Positions 33,802-40,768 of a stretch of 64,000 nt of DNA are shown piece by piece. The stretch lies in NCBI GenBank assembly GCA_002432425.1, contig DJEL01000015.1:1-64000 (forward strand). Reading direction: 5' to 3'. The notes under the pieces are model-generated. The model was given only the letters and a program-made list of their open reading frames with translations. It was not told the origin of the DNA and did not search any database. How positions within the stretch are numbered: position 1 is the first letter of the stretch; every line of letters begins with the position of its first letter. The translations under genes and the position numbers were made by a program. Origin of the DNA: Lachnospiraceae bacterium UBA5899 (GTDB lineage: Bacteria > Bacillota > Clostridia > Lachnospirales > Lachnospiraceae).

Positions 33802-34971
33802 ATGAAAGAGAAAGAGTACAGCAGAATGGAAACGGCAATTATTCACGGAGGTATTTACGGGGACAGTCAGACGGGAGCCGTCAATGTTCCGATTTATCAG
33901 ACATCCACGTATGAACAGAAAGCACTGGGAGAAAACGCCGGCTGGGAGTATTCCCGCACCGGAAATCCTACAAGAGCGGCGCTGGAAAGCCTGATAGCCG
34001 AACTGGAGAAAGGAAAGGCAGGCTTCGCCTTCGGCTCCGGCATGGCAGCCATTACAGCAGTGCTCAGCCTGTTTCATTCCGGGGACAAAATTCTCATATC
34101 CAGCAATGTATATGGGGGAACCTTCCGCGTCTTAGATAAAATATTTAAGAACTTTGAAATCAGCTATTCCATAGAAGACACCACGGACCTTGACACTCTC
34201 GACAGCAGGATTACACCGGAAGTAAAAGCCATTCTGATAGAAAGCCCTGCCAATCCGCTTCTAACCGTGACGGATATTGCGGGAGTGGCTGCCATAGCAA
34301 AAAAGCACGGTATCCTTTCCGTTGTGGACAACACCTTTATGACGCCTTATTTGCAGCGCCCGATTGAACTGGGAGCAGATATCGTGATTCACAGTGCCAC
34401 CAAATATTTAGGCGGACACAGCGACGTCGTGGCAGGACTTGTTGCGGTCAACAGTGATGCCCTTGCGGAGCGTCTGGCGTTTATACAGAATGCCACCGGA
34501 GGCGTACTGGGACCGTTTGATTCCTTTCTGCTGATACGGGGCATCAAGACACTGGGGGTACGGCTTGACCGGCATGTGGAAAATGCAGAAAAAGCAGCAG
34601 CGCATCTGAAAGCCCATAAAGCGGTCTGGAAGGTGTATTATCCGGGACTGCCGGACGCGCAGGGATATGAAATCAATAAAAAGCAGGCAAAAAACGGCGG
34701 CGCTATGATTTCCTTTGAACTTTATGAAAATTACAACATCCGCAAGTTCTTTTCCTCACTGAAGATTATTGCCCTTGCGGAAAGTCTTGGCGGAGTGGAG
34801 AGCCTTGTATGCCATCCGGCAAGCATGACCCATGCTTCCATTCCGTATGAGGTGAGACAGAAAGTGGGCATTACGGACGGACTCATCCGCCTGTCTATAG
34901 GGATTGAAAACATTCAGGACCTTTTAGAAGATTTGGACCGTGCAATCGCAGAAAGTGAGGAAAAAGCATGA
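33802..34971 (+). CDS. mccB: Trans-sulfuration PLP enzyme, cystathionine gamma-lyase/homocysteine lyase type
   Basis: 389 aa, Cys/Met-metabolism PLP family. The PLP lysine is Lys201 in HSATKYLGGH; YSRTGNPTR, FGSGMAAITA, NVYGGTFR and ESPANPLL are family blocks. It should cleave cystathionine (or homocysteine), giving cysteine or hydrogen sulfide; a gamma-synthase activity cannot be excluded from sequence. The ATG at 33802 has GGTGAG upstream; another ATG at 33790 has a worse site. The last four bases overlap the next gene. Confidence 0.88.
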   Translation: MKEKEYSRMETAIIHGGIYGDSQTGAVNVPIYQTSTYEQKALGENAGWEYSRTGNPTRAALESLIAELEKGKAGFAFGSGMAAITAVLSLFHSGDKILISSNVYGGTFRVLDKIFKNFEISYSIEDTTDLDTLDSRITPEVKAILIESPANPLLTVTDIAGVAAIAKKHGILSVVDNTFMTPYLQRPIELGADIVIHSATKYLGGHSDVVAGLVAVNSDALAERLAFIQNATGGVLGPFDSFLLIRGIKTLGVRLDRHVENAEKAAAHLKAHKAVWKVYYPGLPDAQGYEINKKQAKNGGAMISFELYENYNIRKFFSSLKIIALAESLGGVESLVCHPASMTHASIPYEVRQKVGITDGLIRLSIGIENIQDLLEDLDRAIAESEEKA

Positions 34972-35879
34972 GCTATTATGAATCGATGCAGGAGTTAATC
35001 GGGAATACGCCGCTGGTAAAATTAATTTATACGGGAAACAGGGAAGGGGTACAGCTGTTTGCCAAGCTGGAACTGTTCAACCCCTCCGGCAGTGTAAAGG
35101 ATCGTACCGGAAAATACATGCTTGCGGATGCGGAAAAAAGAGGGAAACTTCTAAAGGGCGGAACCATTGTGGAAGCAACTGCCGGGAATACCGGGCTGGG
35201 AATTGCATTTGCGGCATTAAACAAAGGATACCGTATTATCTTTGTGGTGCCGACGAAATTTTCAGAGGAAAAGCAGACCCTGCTTCGGGCGCTCGGTGCA
35301 GAAATTGTGAATACCCCAAGGGAAGAAGGAATGCTTGGCGCGGCCCGCAAGGCAGAAGAATTAAGAAGCGTTATTCCGGGGGCGGTTTCCTTAGAGCAGT
35401 TTAAAAATCAGGCAAATCCGCTGGCACATTACGAAACAACGGGACCGGAAATCTACCGGGACCTGGAAGGAAAGATTGATTATCTGGTTGCCGGTGCGGG
35501 GAGCGGGGGAACATACACCGGCATTGTGCGTTACTTAAAGGAACAAAATCCGAATATCAAAGGAATTCTGGCAGACCCGGTGGGCTCCACCATGGGCGGC
35601 GGAGAACACGGAGATTATGACATTGAGGGGATAGGCAACGATTTTATTGCGGAAACTATGGATATGTCACTGGTGGACAAAGTCATTAAGATTGATGACA
35701 ACGATGCGTTTACCGGTGCCAGGGAACTGGCGGCAAAAGAGGGGATTTTTGCCGGTTCTTCTTCCGGAGCGGCATTTTCCGCAGCCAAGAAGCTGATTGC
35801 GGAAGGAGCGCAGGGAAACATCGTGATTGTTCTGCCGGACAGAGGGGACAGATACTTCAGTAAAAAGCTGTATGGATGA
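34968..35879 (+). CDS. mccA: MccA-like cystathionine beta-synthase / O-acetylserine sulfhydrylase
   Basis: 303 aa, type II PLP fold. The PLP lysine is Lys44 in NPSGSVKDRTGKY, and the phosphate loop GAGSGGTYTG is near 178. EATAGNTGLG, VVPTKFSEEKQ and NTPREEGM resemble B. subtilis MccA (cystathionine beta-synthase/OAS thiol-lyase) more than CysK. With the preceding gene it completes reverse trans-sulfuration from homocysteine to cysteine. Translation is coupled by the 4-nt overlap. Plain cysteine synthase activity remains possible. Confidence 0.85.
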   Translation: MSYYESMQELIGNTPLVKLIYTGNREGVQLFAKLELFNPSGSVKDRTGKYMLADAEKRGKLLKGGTIVEATAGNTGLGIAFAALNKGYRIIFVVPTKFSEEKQTLLRALGAEIVNTPREEGMLGAARKAEELRSVIPGAVSLEQFKNQANPLAHYETTGPEIYRDLEGKIDYLVAGAGSGGTYTGIVRYLKEQNPNIKGILADPVGSTMGGGEHGDYDIEGIGNDFIAETMDMSLVDKVIKIDDNDAFTGARELAAKEGIFAGSSSGAAFSAAKKLIAEGAQGNIVIVLPDRGDRYFSKKLYG

Positions 35880-35895
35880 AAACGGCAAAAACATA

Positions 35896-35924
35896 TTGCC
35901 CTTATAGGCATTCTGTTTTATAAT
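35896..35924 (+). promoter_or_regulatory. Promoter of the YjfB-like gene
   Basis: TTGCCC (35896-35901), 17-bp spacer, perfect TATAAT (35919-35924), in a stretch rich in A and T after mccA. Confidence 0.75.
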
Positions 35925-35992
35925 AAGAGAAACAGAACATATGAAAATGAATGACGAAGGCAAACAGACGAAGAAAGAGAGGACGGATGGAT

Positions 35993-36184
35993 ATGGATAT
36001 TGCTGGACTTTCTATGGATATGTCAATGATGAATGTGCAGTCGAAGGTGAGTGTAGCCATGCTGGATAAATCTCTTGATATGGAACGGTCACTGGGAGAC
36101 GGTCTGGTGCAGATGATAGATGCAGCGGCTATGGAGCGAAGCGCCAACCCGGCAGTGGGAGGAAGCGTAGACATTCGGTTATAA
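35993..36184 (+). CDS. yjfB: YjfB-family putative motility protein
   Basis: 63 aa. MDIAGLSMDMSM at the start and DIRL at the end match the small YjfB family (MDIxxLS...DIxx), often annotated as a motility protein though its role is unproven. I chose the ATG at 35993, where the family consensus begins; the ATG at 35987 adds Met-Asp and is nearer to the GAGAGG site, so either may be used. Monocistronic, closed by a terminator. Confidence 0.8.
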   Translation: MDIAGLSMDMSMMNVQSKVSVAMLDKSLDMERSLGDGLVQMIDAAAMERSANPAVGGSVDIRL

Positions 36185-36187
36185 AGA

Positions 36188-36220
36188 AAAAGGAAAGGCG
36201 ATGCCTTTCCTCTTTTTTTG
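36188..36220 (+). terminator. Terminator of the YjfB-like gene
   Basis: GGAAAGGC-GAT-GCCTTTCC hairpin followed by seven T interrupted only by one C near the stem. Confidence 0.93.
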
Positions 36221-36222
36221 AA

Positions 36223-36263
36223 CAGGATATACTTTGCGTATTGCAGGATATACTCTGCGTGTT
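36223..36263 (+). repeat. Two 20-bp direct repeats upstream of ktrB
   Basis: CAGGATATACTTTGCGTATT (36223-36242) and CAGGATATACTCTGCGTGTT (36244-36263) differ at two positions and are one base apart. The second copy forms the spacer of the candidate ktrB promoter. Confidence 0.85.
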
Positions 36264-36268
36264 ATAAA
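36241..36268 (+). promoter_or_regulatory. Possible ktrB promoter
   Basis: TTGCAG (36241-36246), 16-bp spacer, TATAAA (36263-36268), lying within the direct repeats. Confidence 0.45.
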
Positions 36269-36297
36269 AAGGAAAGCGGCATGCGGACAGCATGTGA

Positions 36298-37653
36298 ATG
36301 GATGCAAACATCATGAACGAAGAAATTATAAAACGGAAAAAGCGCCTTTCTTCTTTTCAGACTATCATATTGGGCTTTGCAGGCGTTATTTTATTGGGAG
36401 CATTGCTTCTGATGCTGCCCATTGCCACAAAGGAAAGGGTGGTGACGCCTTTCCATGAAACCCTGTTTACCGCCACCTCTGCGACCTGCGTGACGGGACT
36501 GGTGGTACAGGATACCGGCAGCTATTGGTCGGTGTTCGGACAGGCAATCCTTCTTTTGCTGATACAGATTGGCGGACTCGGTGTGGTGACGGTGGCGGTT
36601 GCGCTTACCATGCTTTCGGGCAAAAAGATTTCGTTAATGCAGCGAAGCACCATGCAGGAAGCCATATCCGCACCGCAGGTGGGCGGAATTGTCAGACTGA
36701 CCGGGTTTATTTTGAAAGGAACGTTTCTCATAGAGCTCGTGGGCGCCCTGTGCCTTATGCCGGTGTTTGTAAAGGACTTCGGAATAAAGGGTATCTGGTA
36801 TGCCTTCTTCCACTCCATATCGGCTTTTTGCAACGGCGGATTTGATTTGCTGGGTACGGCGGATAACCGGTTTGTATCCCTGACGGGATATGCGGGCAAT
36901 GTGCCGGTGAATGTGATTATTATGTTGCTCATTTTACTGGGCGGTCTGGGATTTTTAACCTGGGAAGATATCTGCACGAAGAAGTTCCACTTCAAAAAAT
37001 ACCGGCTGCAGAGTAAAATTGTACTGACGGCATCGGTATTTTTACTGGTGCTGCCGGCGGTGTTTTTCTTTTTCTGCGAATTCAAGGATATGCCGCTTAA
37101 GGAGAGGATTTTGTACTCCCTTTTCCAGACGGTAACGCCGAGGACGGCGGGCTTTAACACGGCAGACCTGGCAGGTATGCAGGGGGCATCCAAGGCAGTA
37201 ATGATAGTTCTTATGCTAATCGGCGGAGCACCCGGTTCTACTGCGGGCGGTATGAAGATTACGACACTGGCGGTTCTTGTCGCCGATATGCGTTCGGTTT
37301 TCCGACAGAAAGAAGATATGCAGTTCTTTGGCAGAAGAATAGAAGAAGGTGCCGTTAAGACGGCGGCTGCTGTTCTGACTCTGTACCTTACACTGTTTGT
37401 AGGTGGAGCCATAGCCATCAGTGTGGCGGAGGGGCTGCCTCTGGGGGACTGCCTGTTTGAAACGTGTTCTGCGGTAGCAACGGTGGGTGTGACGCTGGGC
37501 ATCACTCCGGGGCTTGGCATTTTCTCCCAGATTATTCTGACTACTTTAATGTTTATGGGCAGAGTGGGATGCCTGACCCTGATATATGCGGCAATATCCG
37601 GCGGAAACAAAAACTTTTCAAGGCTTCCGCAGGAAAAAGTAATGGTAGGATAA
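36298..37653 (+). CDS. ktrB: Potassium uptake channel subunit, KtrB/TrkH family
   Basis: 451 aa integral membrane protein. Four M1-P-M2 repeats are visible with filter glycines in ATCVTGLV (about 62), NGGFDLLG (about 180), TAGFNTA (about 285) and ATVGVTLG (about 400); APGSTAGGMKI is typical of TrkH/KtrB. Conducts K+ (often Na+-coupled). The start is uncertain: ATG 36298 lacks a clear ribosome site and ATG 36313 is an alternative. The regulator KtrA follows after 17 nt. Confidence 0.93.
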   Translation: MDANIMNEEIIKRKKRLSSFQTIILGFAGVILLGALLLMLPIATKERVVTPFHETLFTATSATCVTGLVVQDTGSYWSVFGQAILLLLIQIGGLGVVTVAVALTMLSGKKISLMQRSTMQEAISAPQVGGIVRLTGFILKGTFLIELVGALCLMPVFVKDFGIKGIWYAFFHSISAFCNGGFDLLGTADNRFVSLTGYAGNVPVNVIIMLLILLGGLGFLTWEDICTKKFHFKKYRLQSKIVLTASVFLLVLPAVFFFFCEFKDMPLKERILYSLFQTVTPRTAGFNTADLAGMQGASKAVMIVLMLIGGAPGSTAGGMKITTLAVLVADMRSVFRQKEDMQFFGRRIEEGAVKTAAAVLTLYLTLFVGGAIAISVAEGLPLGDCLFETCSAVATVGVTLGITPGLGIFSQIILTTLMFMGRVGCLTLIYAAISGGNKNFSRLPQEKVMVG

Positions 37654-37670
37654 GGAAGGGCTTACGGATT

Positions 37671-38318
37671 ATGAAAAATATACTTTTGATCGGATTAGGA
37701 AGATTTGGCAAACATATTGCCATGCAGACCAGTCAGCTTGGTCATCAGATTATGGCTGTGGACAGTCGGGAAGAACGGATTAACGAAGTGCTGCCCTACG
37801 TGACGGATGCGCAGATTGGCGACAGTACCAATCAGGCTTTCCTACAGTCGCTGGGCGTCAGCAATTTTGATGTCTGCATTGTGACCATCGGCGGGGATTT
37901 TCAGAGCTCTCTGGAAACAACCTCTCTTTTGAAGGAACTGGGAGCCAAAAAGGTGGTTTCCCGGGCGGAGCAGGATGTGCAGGCAAAGTTTTTACTTAGA
38001 AACGGAGCGGATGAAGTGGTTTACCCGGAAAAACAGATTGCCAGATGGGCAGCCATCCGTTATACCTCCGACCATATACTGGATTACATCAGCGTGGATG
38101 AGAAACACGCGATTTTCGAGGTGGAAGTACCGGAAAATTGGATTGGAAAGAGCATTGGCGAAATCGATGTGCGTAAAAAATACGGCATCAATATTATGGG
38201 TATCCGGGAGAATGGAAAAATGAGCATTGCCGTAAATCCCGATTTGGTCCTGACAGGAAATATCACCATGTTAGTATTGGGTGAGTACAAGTCGTTGCAG
38301 AAATGCTTCCACATTTGA
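37671..38318 (+). CDS. ktrA: Potassium uptake regulatory subunit, KtrA/TrkA family
   Basis: 215 aa cytoplasmic RCK protein gating KtrB. The RCK_N nucleotide fold begins LLIGLGRFGKH (5-15) with the ribose-binding acid in VDSREERI; the RCK_C (c-di-AMP/cation) domain covers about 140-215. I chose the ATG at 37671, which gives the canonical N-terminus; the open frame upstream lies inside ktrB. Confidence 0.93.
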   Translation: MKNILLIGLGRFGKHIAMQTSQLGHQIMAVDSREERINEVLPYVTDAQIGDSTNQAFLQSLGVSNFDVCIVTIGGDFQSSLETTSLLKELGAKKVVSRAEQDVQAKFLLRNGADEVVYPEKQIARWAAIRYTSDHILDYISVDEKHAIFEVEVPENWIGKSIGEIDVRKKYGINIMGIRENGKMSIAVNPDLVLTGNITMLVLGEYKSLQKCFHI

Positions 38319-38372
38319 CGGACAATACGTTTACAGAAAATTCCTATTGAAAAGTATTGAGGAGTAAAAGAT

Positions 38373-39131
38373 ATGTTGACACAATTTTCAAGAACGGAGC
38401 TGCTTTTGGGAAAGGAAGCCATGGAAAAGCTGAAGAATTCCAGAGTAGCGGTATTCGGCATCGGCGGCGTGGGCGGTTATGTCTGCGAAGCGCTGGTCAG
38501 AAGCGGTGTGGGTTCCTTTGATCTGATTGACGATGACAAAGTGTGCCTCACCAACTTAAACCGCCAGATTATTGCCACCCGCAAGACGGTTGGAAAATAT
38601 AAGACAGAGGTTATGAAGGAACGTATTCTGGATATCAATCCCGATGCGAAAGTGGAGATACACAACTGTTTCTTTTTGCCGGAAAATGCGGATGAATTTC
38701 CCTTTTCGGAGTATGATTATGTAGTGGATGCCGTGGATACGGTTACGGCTAAAATATCACTGGTCATGAAAGCACAGGAATGCCATGTGCCCATTATCAG
38801 CAGTATGGGCGCCGGCAACAAATTGGACGGCAGCCAGTTTAAGGTAGCCGATATTTACAAAACCAAGGTCTGCCCGCTGGCAAAGGTTATGCGCCGGGAG
38901 TTAAAAAAGCGCGGCGTGAAGAAACTGAAAGTCGTATATTCGGAAGAAATGCCAACAAGGCCGGTAGAGGATATGGCAATCAGTTGCCGTACCCACTGTA
39001 TCTGCCCGCCGGGCGCCCAGCATAAATGCACGGAACGCCGGGATATTCCGGGCAGCGTGGCGTTTGTACCTTCCGTGGCGGGACTGATTATCGCCGGCGA
39101 AGTCGTGAAGGATTTGTGTAAGAAAGCATAA
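38373..39131 (+). CDS. tcdA: tRNA threonylcarbamoyladenosine dehydratase
   Basis: 252 aa E1-like enzyme that cyclises t6A37 to ct6A in ANN-decoding tRNAs using ATP. The nucleotide motif is GIGGVGGY (29-36) with DDDKVCLTNLNRQI; a probable zinc/Cys region is CRTHCICPPGAQHKC (about 210-224). It resembles the YgdL/TcdA group rather than ThiF or MoeB (no sulfur carrier next to it). TGAGGAG precedes the ATG. Monocistronic; the phased repeat array starts 11 nt after the stop. Confidence 0.9.
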   Translation: MLTQFSRTELLLGKEAMEKLKNSRVAVFGIGGVGGYVCEALVRSGVGSFDLIDDDKVCLTNLNRQIIATRKTVGKYKTEVMKERILDINPDAKVEIHNCFFLPENADEFPFSEYDYVVDAVDTVTAKISLVMKAQECHVPIISSMGAGNKLDGSQFKVADIYKTKVCPLAKVMRRELKKRGVKKLKVVYSEEMPTRPVEDMAISCRTHCICPPGAQHKCTERRDIPGSVAFVPSVAGLIIAGEVVKDLCKKA

Positions 39132-39142
39132 GGAGAAAAAGA

Positions 39143-39526
39143 AGCATATTTAGAGTAATTATGAAAATGCTTCTCGATAAAGCCGGATAAAGGAAGCAAA
39201 ACAAGAAAAGAATTAAAAATGCTTTATGGCGAAGCCGGAAAAAAGAAGCAAAACAGGAAAAAGTCTGAAAATGCTCTATACTTAAGACAAAAAAAGAAAG
39301 CAAATTAAAGAAATAATTTAAAATGCGTCAGATAGAGAGAGGCAAAAGAAGAGATAATAAAAAATTGCTTTAAATGTCGTACAAGAGGGAAGAGCAAAAA
39401 GCATGAAAACAGGAAAATGCTTTAAATGTCATACAAGATGGAAAAGCAAAAAGCATGAAAACAGGGAAATTGCTTTAAATATTTCGCAGGAAAAGGAAGC
39501 AAAAGAAAAGGGAACGGACTTTTGCG
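39143..39526. repeat. Phased 52-bp repeat array, copy B (8 units)
   Basis: Fills the 428-bp gap between tcdA and the dehydrogenase gene. AGCA boxes occur at 39143, 39195, 39247, 39299, 39341 (GGCA), 39393, 39445 and 39498; TGCTT-like boxes at 39168, 39220, 39272, 39324, 39366, 39418, 39471 and 39523. Box-to-box spacing inside a unit is 25 bp (once 26). Unit steps are 52, 52, 52, 42, 52, 52, 53 bp, so the one irregular step is shorter by about one helical turn. The orientation and boxes are the same as in the array at 8825-9118. Two adjacent units (39381-39480) are almost identical. Confidence 0.9.
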
Positions 39527-39559
39527 TAAAAGCATAGCAGGAAAGGAAAGAGGTTTAGT

Positions 39560-40621
39560 ATGAGTCAGGGAAAGAGCATTGCCATCCCTTCCGTATTGAA
39601 AATCGGAAAGGGCACACTGGATCACATCGGAGAATATCTGAAGGATGCGGATTTTGAACAGGTGGTTATTTATTTCGGAAACGGTCTGATTGACATGTTT
39701 GGTATGCGTGTCATGGAGTCATTAAAGGAAGCCGGCATTTCGGTCCGGGAATACCGGGAACTGGACTCCGTCAACATCGAGGATATTATTACACTGGCAT
39801 TTAATCTGCCCAGCCATGTGCAGGCGATTATTTCCATCGGCGGCGGAAAGGTCATTGATGCCGGAAAATATGCGGCGTTTTTAAGAAATCTGCCCTTTAT
39901 CAGCGTGCCGACCTCCAGCTCCAGCGATGGCTTTTCCAGCGCTTCCGCATCCTTACTTGTGGATGGAAAACGAACCTCCGTGCCGGCGCGTATGGCATAC
40001 GGCATTGTGGTGGATACGGAAGTCATTAAGACCGCACCGGAAAAATTCATTTACTCCGGCATCGGCGACATGGTTTCCAAAATCACGGCGGTTTACGACT
40101 GGATTTACGAAGGACAGCAGGGCGTCTGCGTGCCCAACGACGTAGCTATTATGATTGCGAAAAAAGCGGTCAACAGCTTTGTGAGAACGCCTTACGAAAG
40201 CATCAAGGACGATTTGTTTTTGCGGGAGCTTTTAGATTCCCTTGCCATGAGCGGCATTGCCAATGAAATCGCGGGAGGCAGCGCTCCTACCAGCGGCAGC
40301 GAACATCTGATTTCCCATGCGCTGGATAAAATTCTGGAAGTACCCCAGCTTCACGGCATCCAGGTGGGTATTGCTACCTATATTATGAGCAAAGTGCACA
40401 ACCACCGCTACGTGAGAGTGAACACCGTGCTTACGGAAACCGGTTTCTGGGAATACACCAAGACACTGAAAATGAGACGTGAAGACTTCTGCAAGGCGAT
40501 TGATATGGCGCCGTCCATCAAGCCTTACCGCCACACCTATCTGCACGAGGAAAAATACCGTGAAATGGCAAAGCAGATTGTGCGGGAAGACGAAGTGCTG
40601 AAAGATATTTTAGTGGATTGA
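39560..40621 (+). CDS. egsA: Glycerol-1-phosphate dehydrogenase (AraM/EgsA-like)
   Basis: 353 aa iron/zinc-dependent alcohol dehydrogenase-fold protein. Cofactor loop ISIGGGKVIDAGKY (about 96-109), PTSSSSDGFSS substrate loop (about 118), and metal ligands in SGSEHLISHALD (about 250) and LHGIQVGI (about 270). The pattern matches sn-glycerol-1-phosphate dehydrogenase; in Bacillus AraM this supports heptaprenylglyceryl phosphate synthesis. A generic sugar-alcohol dehydrogenase role is possible given the mannoside genes next to it. AGAGG ribosome site. 147 nt before the GH2 gene. Confidence 0.82.
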   Translation: MSQGKSIAIPSVLKIGKGTLDHIGEYLKDADFEQVVIYFGNGLIDMFGMRVMESLKEAGISVREYRELDSVNIEDIITLAFNLPSHVQAIISIGGGKVIDAGKYAAFLRNLPFISVPTSSSSDGFSSASASLLVDGKRTSVPARMAYGIVVDTEVIKTAPEKFIYSGIGDMVSKITAVYDWIYEGQQGVCVPNDVAIMIAKKAVNSFVRTPYESIKDDLFLRELLDSLAMSGIANEIAGGSAPTSGSEHLISHALDKILEVPQLHGIQVGIATYIMSKVHNHRYVRVNTVLTETGFWEYTKTLKMRREDFCKAIDMAPSIKPYRHTYLHEEKYREMAKQIVREDEVLKDILVD

Positions 40622-40652
40622 TGACAGAAAACAGGCAGTGAAGTAAAAATGT

Positions 40653-40723
40653 AAAAAAGATATGTGAAACAGTAATGCAAAAAGATATGTGAAACAGAAA
40701 TGTAAAAAGATATGTGAAAAACA
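40653..40723 (+). repeat. Three tandem 25-bp repeats
   Basis: AAAAAGATATGTGAAAC occurs three times at a strict 25-bp period (AGATATG at 40658, 40683 and 40708) with variable ends CAGTAATG/CAGAAATG. Located between the dehydrogenase and beta-mannosidase genes. Confidence 0.9.
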
Positions 40724-40768
40724 GGCTTGCGCGGAGTGCAGGCAAATACCGGATAAAAGGAAAAAATA

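Noticed and set aside
36522..37610. Long open frame (about 360 codons) antisense to ktrB
   Set aside because: No ribosome site or promoter; Ser/Pro/Thr-rich composition is that of a shadow frame of a hydrophobic membrane protein gene.
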